DNA from: an uncultured Rhodocyclaceae bacterium
Lineage (GTDB): Bacteria; Pseudomonadota; Gammaproteobacteria; Burkholderiales; Rhodocyclaceae
DNA: 64,000 bases
NCBI GenBank assembly: GCA_907163075.1
Contig: CAJQTY010000001.1
Span: forward strand, 2,170,001 to 2,234,000
Direction: 5' to 3'
The position numbers and the translations under genes are program-made. Below are positions 9,096 to 18,232 of this stretch, piece after piece. The notes beneath the pieces are model-generated. The model was not told the origin of the DNA, did not search any database, and was given only the letters and a program-made list of their open reading frames with translations. The stretch's first letter is position 1, and each line of letters starts with the position of its first letter.

Positions 9096-11157
9096 TAAGT
9101 GGTAAGCGAAGCGCCTCGAAAATCAAGGGAGCTATCCGATGGGAACCAAGCACGCTTAGATGATTATCATCCGCGTAAAGTAATTCAGTGCCGTTATTAC
9201 CATAGCACTTAGAGCCATCACATAGAACCTGCGCAGGATCGACCACGGCTAGGGCCGAGTTGGCTGCTTGCAACCCGGCTATCAGTTCTCTATACGAACG
9301 CATCCTAGTTTTGAATACGGCGTAGTCCACCTCACAGTTTTTGTCTCGACCTGGAAGGGTTAGAGGGCGCGAAAGGCAGTCCCGAGCAGACACACCGAGT
9401 TCAGGCACCTGAAGAACATACGCAACCTGCCTGCCATCGCGGCCCACTCGCTCTACAGTGGTTGCCAGACCGTGCGAGAAGACGGCTTCCGGCGAGAGAT
9501 CACTAGGTGAAGTCGTAGTGCCCGACGCCGAAATTGGTGGGTAGTTGTAATGCGCTTCCACCGCGCCGAAACCTTTCCCGTCGAGGTATTGCGGCCCCCG
9601 AGAAGCAATGACTACAGCCACCACACGCTTATCCGTCTCCGTGTTTTTCAGGATAGTCTCTATACTCTTCCTGCAGCTTTCCTTTTCTACCTCATTCCTG
9701 CCAAGCACAGCGCCGTCAAACGGCGGACAGCCGGAGTTCGCGAGCAAGAGCGTTCCGTAGCCTTGCTTGGAGGCCAATGCAGCAACACCAGGAAACAGGA
9801 CATGGGCATGCGAGTCGCCAATGACAGCCACCATTTTTTCCCCCGGGAGGTATTGACGGCAATACACTGGCGCACCGTCCTTAACGAAGCGGCTCATACA
9901 AGAGTCGTCCTGGCGCGGTTCCCTTTTCAGTTGAGCTTCTGCCACTTGAACGTATCGGACTATTGGTCGCTCGGGAACGCCCTTAAGATCAACTACAAGC
10001 AGCGAGATCAATAAAATGGCGGCCATTCCGCCCACAAGCACCTTGATGACAAGTCTGTTACTCGCTGAACGACGTACAGGCAACTCAATATAAAGGTAGG
10101 TGATTGCAGAGAAAATAAAAGCAATACCGACCCCGGCCGCCAATGTCCAAAAATGTGGGGCACCCGACTCCATAATGCGGATGAATGAAAGAATTGGCCA
10201 ATGCCATAGATAAAGCGGATAGCTGATTAGCCCAATCATAACTAGAGGCTTCAATGCCAGCACCCGATTACCCCAAGCCATCCTTCCACTTGCGATTAGT
10301 ATCGCAGCGCCCACGACAGCGAAGATCGCCGACGGTCCGGGATGGGGCGAACTGCTATCAACGACAACAAAGGACCCGAAGACGGCGACTAGGCCAAATA
10401 GCGACAAGACGTTTCGAAAAGACGGACTATCAAGCAACAGCGGAGTAGCAGACAAATTTCTACGATGGTGCCACCAAGCAATCAATGCTCCCGCCAACAA
10501 TTCCCAGAAGCGGGCAAATGGATGGAAGTACAAAGCATCAAGCCTTGTTTTAGCCAAATATAGAGCAAAGGCAAAAGAGGCGAAGAACAGGACAAAGATA
10601 AGCGCTCCGCGTCGCTGTTGAAATCCCTTCGTTGTCGCAAGCAGGAGCACCGGCCACAAGAGGTAGAACTGCTCTTCGACGGAGAGCGACCAGAGATGCA
10701 ATAGCGGCTTGGCATCGGCAGTCACGTCAAAGTAACCAGCCTCTCCCATAAGCCGTAAATTAAGGAAAAAGAGCACGGCGGCAACTGAATGTCGGCCTAG
10801 TTGTTCGAATTCCTCAGCAAACAAGGCAAACGCCGCAAATCCAATGACTAGAACCAGCACTGTCGCCAGCGCAGGAAACAAACGTTTTATACGTCTCGCA
10901 TAAAACGAACTGAACCTAAAGGTGCCGGCATCCTGCTCTCGGAATATGATCAATGAGATAAGGTAGCCCGAGATGACAAAAAAAATGTCAACGCCAAGAA
11001 AGCCGCCAGAAAGCAGGGAGGAATTGACGTGATTGACCAATACGCTCAGTACAGCCACTGCGCGTAGTCCGTCGATTTCCGGGCGATAGTTGATCAAATT
11101 CAATTCCAGATATGGTCTTACGGTCACGCGTATTGTTATGGACGAACTTGTTTGCAA
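9076..11157 (-). CDS. OafA-type membrane acyltransferase with SGNH domain
   Basis: A 693-aa two-part protein. Residues about 20-400 are an acyltransferase-3 domain (YRPEIDGLRAVAVLSVLVNH, FFVISGYLIS, SLSVEEQFYLLWP, YPLYLWHWP) with about ten membrane helices. The C-terminal third is an SGNH hydrolase-like domain with the Ser motif VAVIGDSHAH and the late DDNHLS motif. Such fusions O-acetylate O-antigen sugars from the periplasmic side. The frame opens with TTG at 11157; the family start suggests translation really begins about 20 codons later at another TTG preceded by GGAA. It is the first gene after the hairpin at 11290-11320. Confidence 0.9.
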   Translation of the reverse strand: MQTSSSITIRVTVRPYLELNLINYRPEIDGLRAVAVLSVLVNHVNSSLLSGGFLGVDIFFVISGYLISLIIFREQDAGTFRFSSFYARRIKRLFPALATVLVLVIGFAAFALFAEEFEQLGRHSVAAVLFFLNLRLMGEAGYFDVTADAKPLLHLWSLSVEEQFYLLWPVLLLATTKGFQQRRGALIFVLFFASFAFALYLAKTRLDALYFHPFARFWELLAGALIAWWHHRRNLSATPLLLDSPSFRNVLSLFGLVAVFGSFVVVDSSSPHPGPSAIFAVVGAAILIASGRMAWGNRVLALKPLVMIGLISYPLYLWHWPILSFIRIMESGAPHFWTLAAGVGIAFIFSAITYLYIELPVRRSASNRLVIKVLVGGMAAILLISLLVVDLKGVPERPIVRYVQVAEAQLKREPRQDDSCMSRFVKDGAPVYCRQYLPGEKMVAVIGDSHAHVLFPGVAALASKQGYGTLLLANSGCPPFDGAVLGRNEVEKESCRKSIETILKNTETDKRVVAVVIASRGPQYLDGKGFGAVEAHYNYPPISASGTTTSPSDLSPEAVFSHGLATTVERVGRDGRQVAYVLQVPELGVSARDCLSRPLTLPGRDKNCEVDYAVFKTRMRSYRELIAGLQAANSALAVVDPAQVLCDGSKCYGNNGTELLYADDNHLSVLGSHRIAPLIFEALRLPLNVHALK

Positions 11158-11289
11158 CCAGCCTACGCCAAAAAATGGCGAAATTTATCGGCACTGCTGA
11201 CTAATACTCCGATGCCTCCGGCGATGGCGTTGCTCTGATTTGTTCGCACCTACAAAGGCGCTCTCCAAACCAACAGATAACTGCTAGTA

Positions 11290-11320
11290 GACAAAAAGGC
11301 GGGGCCTTGTCAAGGCCCCG
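11290..11320 (-). terminator. rho-independent terminator after wbpE
   Basis: A 9-bp perfect stem with a one-base centre (11301-11319) is followed on the minus strand by GCC and a run of five T (complement of 11293-11297). It lies 50 bases past the wbpE stop and before the acyltransferase gene, so it would end or attenuate the wbpB-wbpD-wbpE transcript. The intergenic region 11158-11371 otherwise shows no gene and may hold a promoter for the downstream genes. Confidence 0.8.
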
Positions 11321-11371
11321 GGCGGACTGTGCGGTTTACCAAGCTGAAGCGTTCACACCCTAGGCTGCCCA

Positions 11372-12457
11372 CTAACCACAAAGAATAGACACGATCAATC
11401 GGATATCTTCTTCCGACAGATCTGCACTCATCGGCAGGCTCATAACTTTTTTTGCCATTCGATCAGAGAACTGGAGATCACCACCCTTACAGAGAAGCTT
11501 ATAGGCTGGTTGAAAATTCAGAGGAATTGGGTAATGCACGGCCGTAGGAACGCCCGCGTCTTTGAGACGCAACTGGAGCGATTCCCGGTCGTCCACAAAT
11601 ACCGTGTATTGGGCAAATACGCTCGTTCGGTCGGCACGTTGAGTTACCACTGGAACCTTCGCGGCCAACAACTTGTTGTAGAAAGCACCAAGCGCCTTTC
11701 GTTGCTCAACCTCCCAGTCAAAGCGATCAAGCTTGGCAAGCACAATGGCGCACTGAAGCGTATCCATCCGTCCGCCGACCCCGATGCGCGTATGGTGATA
11801 ACGCTTTTCCTGCCCATGCACCCGGATCTCACGCATTGCTTTTGCAAGGTCATCATCGCTTGTGAAGATCGCACCGCCATCGCCATAACAACCGAGCGGC
11901 TTGCTTGGAAAGAAACTTGTACAACCGATGGCAGAGAGGTTGCAACTCTTCCTGCCTCTATATTCTGCACCGAAACTCTGAGCAGCATCTTCTATAACTG
12001 GCAAACCATGCCTGGCCGCGATGGCGTTGATTTCCTCCATGTCCGCCGGCTGACCGTAGAGGCTTACCGGCATAATGGCCTTGGTCAAGGGGGTTATCGC
12101 CGCCTCGATCTTGTTAGCGTCGATATTGCAGGTATCAGGCTCGATATCCACAAAAACCGGAATTGCACCCAGCAGAACTATAACTTCGGCAGTGGCCACA
12201 AACGTAAACGGTGTGGTAATGATTTCATCGCCCGGTTTAATATCCAAGGCCATCAATGCAATTAGGAGCGCTTCCGTGCCACTGGCTACGGTTATACAGT
12301 GCCGGGCTCCCGTATATGCCTCCAGGCGCTTCTCTAGCTCAGCGACCTCGGGCCCCATGATGTATTGCCCATGATCCAGAACAGCCTGAATCCGCGCGTT
12401 GATAGGTTCCCGCAAAGCCGAATACTGAGCCTTCAGGTCTACAAACTGTATCGCCAT
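11372..12457 (-). CDS. wbpE: WbpE-like sugar aminotransferase (DegT/DnrJ/EryC1/StrS)
   Basis: A 361-aa PLP-dependent fold-type I aminotransferase of the DegT/DnrJ/EryC1/StrS family. Visible motifs are ASGTEALLIAL (about 59-69), VIEDAAQSFGA (155-164) and the Schiff-base lysine K186 in FFPSKPLGCYGDGGA. In the Wbp pathway this enzyme aminates the 3-keto UDP-sugar made by WbpB, with glutamate as donor, giving UDP-GlcNAc(3NH2)A. It lies 9 bases after the wbpD-like gene, which itself follows wbpB, the usual WbpB/WbpE/WbpD trio. The length fits the family. Confidence 0.93.
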   Translation of the reverse strand: MAIQFVDLKAQYSALREPINARIQAVLDHGQYIMGPEVAELEKRLEAYTGARHCITVASGTEALLIALMALDIKPGDEIITTPFTFVATAEVIVLLGAIPVFVDIEPDTCNIDANKIEAAITPLTKAIMPVSLYGQPADMEEINAIAARHGLPVIEDAAQSFGAEYRGRKSCNLSAIGCTSFFPSKPLGCYGDGGAIFTSDDDLAKAMREIRVHGQEKRYHHTRIGVGGRMDTLQCAIVLAKLDRFDWEVEQRKALGAFYNKLLAAKVPVVTQRADRTSVFAQYTVFVDDRESLQLRLKDAGVPTAVHYPIPLNFQPAYKLLCKGGDLQFSDRMAKKVMSLPMSADLSEEDIRLIVSILCG

Positions 12458-12466
12458 ACTGTCCTC

Positions 12467-13048
12467 TTATGCCTCAATCAGGGTTAAATGGTTAGCCTCA
12501 AGCCGATAGATCTCCTGCGTATGCGGGCAACGGACCTCGCCGCTTCCGTGCAGAGGCAATTGCAGACGCTCGCCAAATCGACTCATCCAGCCAATCTGTC
12601 GAGCCGGCACACCGACCATCAGAGCGAAGTCGGGGACGTCCCGGTTAATTACGGATCCAGCTCCAACAAAAGCATGCTGCCCGACGGTAACGCCACAAAC
12701 GATGGTGCTGTTAGCCCCCAGCGTGGCGCCACGTCGAATCAGGGTTTTTCGATATTCGTCCTTGCGTGTCACCGCAGAGCGCGGGTTATATACATTGGTA
12801 AACACCATACTGGGACCGCAAAAAACATCGTCCTCCAAAATCACGGCGTCATATATGGAAACATTGTTCTGCACCTTGACATTATTGCCGATCACAACAT
12901 CATTGCCGACGAAAACGTTCTGGCCCAAGGAACAGCGCTCGCCAATCCTTGCGCCGCCGCAAACATGCACCCAGTGCCAGACACGGGTGTTCTCGCCAAG
13001 AATCGCTCCGTCATCGACAATAGCGGTGGAGTGAATGGAATAGGCCAT
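12467..13048 (-). CDS. wbpD: WbpD-like UDP-sugar N-acetyltransferase
   Basis: A 193-aa left-handed beta-helix acyltransferase with hexapeptide repeats such as [30 protein letters not shown] and a late [15 protein letters not shown]. It would acetylate the 3-amino group of UDP-GlcNAc(3NH2)A. An open frame extends to 13108, but the ATG at 13048 ([15 protein letters not shown]) sits one base after the wbpB stop and matches the usual WbpD N-terminus, so it is preferred. Upstream and downstream spacing of 1 and 9 bases supports cotranscription with wbpB and wbpE. Confidence 0.92.
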   Translation of the reverse strand: MAYSIHSTAIVDDGAILGENTRVWHWVHVCGGARIGERCSLGQNVFVGNDVVIGNNVKVQNNVSIYDAVILEDDVFCGPSMVFTNVYNPRSAVTRKDEYRKTLIRRGATLGANSTIVCGVTVGQHAFVGAGSVINRDVPDFALMVGVPARQIGWMSRFGERLQLPLHGSGEVRCPHTQEIYRLEANHLTLIEA

Positions 13049-13049
13049 T

Positions 13050-14111
13050 TCAGTAGTCCAACGGGAGCGCGATACGCTTGCCATCGCGAGCTGACAAATA
13101 GGTCGCAATGAGCGTCTCTAGCGACTTCAAGCCTTCCCTGCCGTCCGTCTCTGGTTCCGCTTCGCCGCGCAACACCTTGATCACATTATCGTAGTAGAGA
13201 GGGTGTCCGAAACCATAAACCGAAGTTGTTTCGTAACTCGCGGTCTTGACCAAATCATCATCGGGATGTGGCTCGGAAAACTCCCAATGCTGGATATCGT
13301 TGACTGCCACCCCGCCGACACGAACAGACCCCTTCTCGCCGAGGATGGTAATGCTTCCCTCGAGATTTTTCGGGTAAGTCAGCATGGTAACGTTCATTGA
13401 ACCCAGCGCTCCGGACCGCCAACGAATGTTCATTACCCCGCTGTCTTCCACCTCGATGTCGCGGGCAAGGGTGGCGGTATAGGCCTGGAGGCTCTCAATA
13501 GGGCCGATGAGCCAGTCGAGCAGATCAACGTAGTGGCTGGCCTGATTCATAAAGGCACCGCCATCGAACTCCCAGGTACCCCGCCATTTGGCGCTATCGT
13601 AATACTCCTGCGGCCGCGTCCAGAATACGTTGATGGTGACCATGTAAATCTGCCCGAAGCGCTTTTGCTCCACGGCGCGCTTGAGAAGCTGCAGCGTTGC
13701 GTTGCGACGATTTTGCTTCACTACGAACATTCGCACTTTGGCGTCATCGCACGCCTTGACCATGCGCAATCCATCCTGCCAGCGCGTCGCCATTGGCTTT
13801 TCGGTCATCACGTGCCGCCCCGAATCGGCGACTTCTATGGCCTGCTCGGGGTGTAACCCGCTCGGCGTAGTGAGTACGACGATATCGGCGTTAGTGTCAT
13901 GGAGCAAGCTGGTGATATTCGTATACGGCTTAGCGCCCGTCTCCTCAACGGCGGCCGCGAGCGCCGGAGGACTAACGTCACATACACCGACAAGTTCCGC
14001 TCTCTCGCCATGCTTTTTTATTGCATTAAAGTGGTTCTTCGCAATACGGCCACATCCGACGAGCGCGAAGCGGATCTTTCTGTCGGTAATGGGAGAAGTG
14101 AAATGTCGCAT
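13050..14111 (-). CDS. wbpB: WbpB-like UDP-GlcNAcA 3-dehydrogenase (Gfo/Idh/MocA)
   Basis: A Gfo/Idh/MocA oxidoreductase of 353 aa from the ATG at 14111, which has an AAGG sequence six bases upstream. The frame is open from a GTG at 14168, but the extra 19 residues are not family-like. The NAD(P) motif is [13 protein letters not shown], followed by VMTEKPMAT, the conserved EKP lysine motif, and [18 protein letters not shown], which holds the catalytic His. In the Wbp pathway it oxidises C3 of UDP-GlcNAc uronic acid. It heads the wbpB-wbpD-wbpE set. Confidence 0.92.
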   Translation of the reverse strand: MRHFTSPITDRKIRFALVGCGRIAKNHFNAIKKHGERAELVGVCDVSPPALAAAVEETGAKPYTNITSLLHDTNADIVVLTTPSGLHPEQAIEVADSGRHVMTEKPMATRWQDGLRMVKACDDAKVRMFVVKQNRRNATLQLLKRAVEQKRFGQIYMVTINVFWTRPQEYYDSAKWRGTWEFDGGAFMNQASHYVDLLDWLIGPIESLQAYTATLARDIEVEDSGVMNIRWRSGALGSMNVTMLTYPKNLEGSITILGEKGSVRVGGVAVNDIQHWEFSEPHPDDDLVKTASYETTSVYGFGHPLYYDNVIKVLRGEAEPETDGREGLKSLETLIATYLSARDGKRIALPLDY

Positions 14112-14184
14112 GTCAGGCCTTGATGATGTGATTTTCTGGTTAGAGGGAATCGCCTCGGGAATCGACACGACGCGTGGTGTTCTC

Positions 14185-14208
14185 CTTGCACGCCTTGCAC
14201 GCCTTGCA
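14185..14208. repeat. short tandem repeat, 9-bp unit
   Basis: The unit CTTGCACGC is present two and two-thirds times upstream of wbpB, in the region where the nucleotidyltransferase remnant ends. It encodes the repeated KACKACKEN in one frame. It may be only slippage-generated low-complexity DNA. Confidence 0.7.
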
Positions 14209-14209
14209 A

Positions 14210-14644
14210 TCAGACTTTTCGTGATCGAATACCACTCGCTCGAATTGTGCTGGCGGCAATGTCGATCTTGCGCTCGCCCAGTTTCTGGTGCAGTTGCGCC
14301 AGGATGCGAAGCTTCGCCATGAATGTGATTTTTTTCGAAAGGACCAGCAGGTCGATATCTCCGCCCTTGGCTGCATCGTCGGTGCGTGACCCAAAATGGC
14401 AGACCGAAGCCGCGGCATCAGCTTCGCGGATCGCTGATTGTTTATGGTCGCCCAATCTCGCGTGTCTCTCCAAGCGCGGTTGGTCCTTTGGCGAGTTGCC
14501 ATGGCTCTCAAAATATCCGCTGACGAATAGGGTTGAGGCCGGCTTTCCAGTGCGGCAGGTCGAGGCCAAAGGTGTCACGAAACTTTCGGGTTTCCAGCCG
14601 GCTTTGGCATACACCGGCGGTCTTCTGAATGACAGAAGTGACAC
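14210..14644 (-). pseudogene. decayed MNT-type nucleotidyltransferase
   Basis: The central part of this frame reads HKQSAIREADAAASVCHFGSRTDD and GGDIDLLVLSKKI, the GSR...D.D active-site signature of small minimal nucleotidyltransferases (MntA-like, usually paired with a HEPN protein). The flanks do not fit: the segment before HKQ is unlike the family, a few residues appear lost between READ and HFGSR, and the ending drifts after GERKIDI, so the gene looks damaged by small indels. It starts with GTG directly after the stop of the MarR gene. No HEPN partner is visible. A divergent functional protein is possible but less likely. Confidence 0.5.
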
Positions 14645-15013
14645 TCACGTTTGCTCCTCCCTCTTGCCACCGGTTTCAGCCATTTCGCTTTGAAGTGACT
14701 CTATGACGTGTCTCAGTTGCTCATATTCCGCGAGTTTATATTTGAGAAAGCGCGCGGTAATGGCGCTCTTTTCCGCAATACCGACTGGGGTGAGCAGGTA
14801 CGAATACGCCAGTTTGTGACGGTTATTCTGGAAGTTGTGCAGCTTGATCAGCCCCTTTCCAAGCAGCGCCTTGATGCAGAAATTGGTTTTGCCAAGGCTC
14901 ACGTCCAGGGCTCTGGCCAGTTCTCTTTGCGTTAGATGAGGGTTTGCTTGTAATAAACGCAGTACTCGCAGATGTGTTTCTTCGCTGGTCGGGGATGCTT
15001 GGAGTTTAGGCAC
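14645..15013 (-). CDS. MarR-family EPS-associated transcriptional regulator
   Basis: A 122-aa winged-helix protein: LRVLRLLQANPHLTQRELARALDVSLGKTNFCIKALLGKGLIK is the helix-turn-helix, followed by a wing and the family-specific tail YLLTPVGIAEKSAITARFLKYKLAEYEQLRHVIESL. This matches the MarR-type regulators found beside exopolysaccharide clusters of betaproteobacteria (TIGR04176-like). It reads into the polysaccharide genes and is the first gene of the cluster, so it probably regulates them; binding sites are not identified. The 340-base region upstream would hold its promoter. Confidence 0.88.
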   Translation of the reverse strand: MPKLQASPTSEETHLRVLRLLQANPHLTQRELARALDVSLGKTNFCIKALLGKGLIKLHNFQNNRHKLAYSYLLTPVGIAEKSAITARFLKYKLAEYEQLRHVIESLQSEMAETGGKREEQT

Positions 15014-15354
15014 TGGGGCGGCAAGTCTTGTTCAGTTGGTGAACGATTTTAACATTTTGAATCGGGGTTTGGGGTATGACTTTGGTGATATGGAGCACTC
15101 GTTCGTTTTGGGAGCGACTGAGTTGCGTTTGTTTTGGGCGGATTATGTGTGCTTGGGGCTGATGCACGGGGGCTTTCGCCCAGTGAAACTGGGCTCTACG
15201 CGGTTGCAGTCGGATGGGTGTGAGGACTGCAGACCAGACTGTAAAAGACTGTAAAAGTCATGTTTCAGTCAGCGGATTCGGGAGACGCTTGTGCCCCAAC
15301 CCTGTTCTGCAGTCACCGCGTGATATCAACTCCGCAATATCCGGTCGCGACGCC
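15014..15354. other. intergenic region upstream of the EPS regulator
   Basis: No convincing gene. It contains a small hairpin (GCCCAGTGAAACTGGGC at about 15178-15194) and a twice-repeated GACTGTAAAA near 15237-15256. It lies between the end of ligE and the start of the MarR gene and probably holds the promoter of the polysaccharide cluster; no clear -35/-10 pair was chosen. Confidence 0.5.
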
Positions 15355-16206
15355 TTAAAACTCGCGCACGCGATAGTAGCTGGCGAATCTCGGCAATCCC
15401 CGGCTAGTCAGTTCGCGATAGCGGTAGGTGATAAGGGTTCCAATCGGCGGCGGACTGCGGCGCTCGGCTTCGCTCAGGCCGGTGCCGAGCATGAACTCGC
15501 TACCATCAGGCGTGCGCACTTTCAGAGCGCCGAGCATCCCGGCATATTTGCCCTTGCCCGGCTGGTGGGCGATCACCGTGGCCTCGGCGTCATGCCACGG
15601 CTTCAATTTCAGGAGAACGTCGCTGCGGCCGGTCGTGTAGGGTGCGTCGGCCCGGTGCAGCATGAGACCTTCACCGCCGATCCTGAGTATTTCGTCAAGT
15701 TTCCGGCTGAGCGCTTTCCGGTTCTTTATTTCGAATTGCTCGACGGCCTGCAGCCAGGGCACCCCCGCGCTTGCAACGACGTTTCGAATGGCTTGCACGC
15801 GCTCGCGAAACGTACCGGGTGCCCGCGGCAACTCGAAGACCATGTAACGCACTTGCCGCCACTCGGCATCGTCCGGCGTCTGCCGGCGCACTATGCTCGA
15901 CAACCGGTCGAACGCGCGGCGTCCGGTCCACAACTCGCCATCAAGCTCCTGCGCCGGAAAATTCCTGGTAAACCAGGCCGGCGCGCTGATAATGGCGCCA
16001 TTGCGCGTGCGTAGCGCCTGCCCGTCCCAGTAGGCCCGCACGCCGTCAAATTTTTCACTGACCAGATACAGGGAAACATCGGCCTGTCCATGCTCGGTTT
16101 CGGCCAGCAGCAAGGGCAGGGATTCGGCGGCAGACAACCGTATCGTCGCCGCCAACACCACCAGCATCAGCGCTTGAACCGCTTGAACTACCAACTTCCC
16201 GCGCAT
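15355..16206 (-). CDS. ligE: periplasmic ATP-dependent DNA ligase, LigE type
   Basis: A 283-aa protein with an N-terminal signal peptide (hydrophobic stretch at residues 8-25 ending SAAES). The adenylation lysine is K52 in SEKFDGVRAYWDG, followed by RNGAIISAPAWF, LDGELW (motif III), a GEGLMLH motif (IV) and LKLKPW (motif V). The small size without an extra DNA-binding domain matches Lig E, the minimal ATP-dependent ligase thought to act in the periplasm, perhaps on incoming or extracellular DNA. It stands alone between rfbD and the polysaccharide cluster. Confidence 0.9.
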   Translation of the reverse strand: MRGKLVVQAVQALMLVVLAATIRLSAAESLPLLLAETEHGQADVSLYLVSEKFDGVRAYWDGQALRTRNGAIISAPAWFTRNFPAQELDGELWTGRRAFDRLSSIVRRQTPDDAEWRQVRYMVFELPRAPGTFRERVQAIRNVVASAGVPWLQAVEQFEIKNRKALSRKLDEILRIGGEGLMLHRADAPYTTGRSDVLLKLKPWHDAEATVIAHQPGKGKYAGMLGALKVRTPDGSEFMLGTGLSEAERRSPPPIGTLITYRYRELTSRGLPRFASYYRVREF

Positions 16207-16230
16207 CGCCTCACCTCGTGGCGACAGGCA

Positions 16231-17127
16231 CTATTGCCCCAGCATTTCGTCCAGCGCCCGCTCAACCCCCACGCGCCAATCCGGCAAAGCAAGGCCAAAG
16301 GCCGACTGCAGCTTTTGCGTATCCAGCCTTGAGTTGAGCGGCCTCGGCGCGGCGGTAGGGTAGGCACTGGTCGGAATTGCCTCGATGGCTTCCGGCCGGA
16401 CCAGAATCGGTTGTCCGGCGCGCCGGGCGTGTTCGATGACGAGTTGCGCATAAGCGTGCCAGTTCGTCTCGCCACCCGCGACGAGATGATAGAGCCCGGC
16501 CAGTTCGGGGCGCTTCGGGACCTGGCGCAAAGCCAGAGCAGTCACGTCCGCCAGCAGTTCGGCACCGGTCGGTGCGCCAATCTGGTCATTGATGACTGTC
16601 AGATGGTCGCGCTCCATGGCCAGGCGCAGCATGGTCCTGGCGAAATTCGCCCCGCGCGCCGCATAGACCCAGCTGGTGCGGAAAATCAGGTGCTTGTCGC
16701 AGCGCGCTACGGCGTACTCGCCGTCGAGCTTGGTCTTCCCATAAACACTGAGCGGATTGGTGCCATCCGTCTCCTTCCACGGCGCATTTCCGCGCCCGTC
16801 AAACACGTAGTCGGTCGAATAGTGCACCAGCCAGGCACCAAGTTCCTGTGCTTCGTCCGCCAGCACGCCGGGCGCTGAGGCGTTGATCCGATGCGCCAGC
16901 TCGGGATCGGATTCGGCCTTGTCAACGGCTGTATAGGCGGCGGCATTGACGATGACGTCCGGCTTCACGCGCCGCACCGTCCCGGCCAGACCGGCCCGAT
17001 TGGTGAAGTCGCCGCATAATCCGTCGGCACTATCGAAATCGAGGGCAATCACTTGCCCCAGCGGCGCCAGGCTGCGCTGCAGTTCCCAACCGACTTGGCC
17101 CCTTTTGCCAAATAACAGGATTCTCAT
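16231..17127 (-). CDS. rfbD: dTDP-4-dehydrorhamnose reductase
   Basis: A 298-aa extended short-chain dehydrogenase. It has the Rossmann motif LLFGKRGQVGWEL at the N-terminus, then NAAAYTAVDKAES, HYSTDYVFDG, and the catalytic YGKTKLDGE. RmlD reduces dTDP-4-dehydro-L-rhamnose to dTDP-L-rhamnose in the cytoplasm. The other rhamnose genes rfbA, rfbB and rfbC are not in the window, although their products would be required. It is divergent from waaC across a 151-base gap and 24 bases from ligE. Confidence 0.93.
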   Translation of the reverse strand: MRILLFGKRGQVGWELQRSLAPLGQVIALDFDSADGLCGDFTNRAGLAGTVRRVKPDVIVNAAAYTAVDKAESDPELAHRINASAPGVLADEAQELGAWLVHYSTDYVFDGRGNAPWKETDGTNPLSVYGKTKLDGEYAVARCDKHLIFRTSWVYAARGANFARTMLRLAMERDHLTVINDQIGAPTGAELLADVTALALRQVPKRPELAGLYHLVAGGETNWHAYAQLVIEHARRAGQPILVRPEAIEAIPTSAYPTAAPRPLNSRLDTQKLQSAFGLALPDWRVGVERALDEMLGQ

Positions 17128-17278
17128 TCGTGTCGCCCTTCCTAGTTTTCTTCGTATTGATTCCCGGCAAGCGCCAGTTTACGCAATGCCATCGTGTTTT
17201 CAAGCCGGGGCGGCAAATATACGCCGCCGCTATCTCTTATAATGCTGCCATTCCCGCCAGCGCTTATTCTACCTGCCG
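17128..17278. promoter_or_regulatory. divergent intergenic region rfbD/waaC
   Basis: This 151-base region separates the start of rfbD (minus) from the start of waaC (plus), so it should contain promoters for both. TATAAT is visible at about 17237-17242 on the plus strand, a plausible -10 element for waaC. No operator-like repeat was seen. Confidence 0.45.
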
Positions 17279-18232
17279 ATGCGCATCCTGTTGGTCAAAA
17301 CCTCGTCGCTTGGCGATGTCATACACAACCTTCCGGTCGTCAGCGATCTGCGTCGCTGTTTTCCCGAAGCGCGCATCGACTGGTGTGTCGAAGAGGCGTT
17401 TGCCGACATCCCGCGCTTGCACCCGGAGGTCAGCGACGTCATCCCGGTCGCTGTCCGGCGCTGGCGCAAGACACTGGGGCAGCCGGCCACCTGGCGCGAG
17501 ATCGGCGCCTTCCGCCAGCTTCTCAAGCGGACGCCTTACACGGCCGTTCTCGACACGCAAGGCCTGATCAAGAGCGGCCTGATCGCCCGTCAGGCCGGGG
17601 GCCGGCATTACGGTTACGCCGCCGTTGTGGCGCGCGAGCCGCTGGCCGCACGTTTCTACGACGAAACCTTTGTCATTCCGCCCAATGTGCACGCCGTTGA
17701 GCGAAATCGCTGGCTGAGCGCCGCCGCTTTCAACTACCCCGTGGATCTGCCACTCGATTACGGCATCGCCGCGCCAGCCGTCGCGCTGCCGTGGCTTGCC
17801 GGTAACCGTCACGCCGTGCTGCTCACCGCGACCAGCCGCGACGACAAGCTGTGGGATGAAGCCAACTGGATCGTTGTCGCCGAGGAGCTAACCCGGCGTG
17901 GTCTGACGCCGGTCTTTCCGTCAGGCAGCATAACGGAGCGACAACGCGCGCAGCGCATCGCCAGCGCCGTACCGGGCGCGCTGGTCGCCCCGGCCATGGG
18001 CCTGCGCGAACTGGCCAGCCTGCTCGGTGGCGCCGCGCTGGCGATTGGCGTCGACACCGGCCTGGTGCACCTGGCGACGGCGCTCGCGGTGCCGACCATC
18101 GCGCTGTACATCACCACCGATCCGGCACTCACCGGCGTCTACGGCACCGGTTCGTTCCGCAATCTCGGTTCGCCGGGGCGGGCGCCGACAGCCAGCGAAG
18201 TACTGGCCGTCGCTGAACAGGAACTGCGCTGA
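17279..18232 (+). CDS. waaC: lipopolysaccharide heptosyltransferase I
   Basis: A 317-aa GT9 enzyme beginning MRILLVKTSSLGDVIHNLPVVSDL, the hallmark of WaaC, with DTQGLIKSGLIAR and, near the end, AIGVDTGLVHLATAL for ADP-heptose binding. It adds the first L-glycero-D-manno-heptose to Kdo of the LPS inner core at the inner membrane. Its stop overlaps the waaA start by one base (TGATG), so the two inner-core genes are coupled. Length agrees with the family. Confidence 0.95.
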   Translation: MRILLVKTSSLGDVIHNLPVVSDLRRCFPEARIDWCVEEAFADIPRLHPEVSDVIPVAVRRWRKTLGQPATWREIGAFRQLLKRTPYTAVLDTQGLIKSGLIARQAGGRHYGYAAVVAREPLAARFYDETFVIPPNVHAVERNRWLSAAAFNYPVDLPLDYGIAAPAVALPWLAGNRHAVLLTATSRDDKLWDEANWIVVAEELTRRGLTPVFPSGSITERQRAQRIASAVPGALVAPAMGLRELASLLGGAALAIGVDTGLVHLATALAVPTIALYITTDPALTGVYGTGSFRNLGSPGRAPTASEVLAVAEQELR

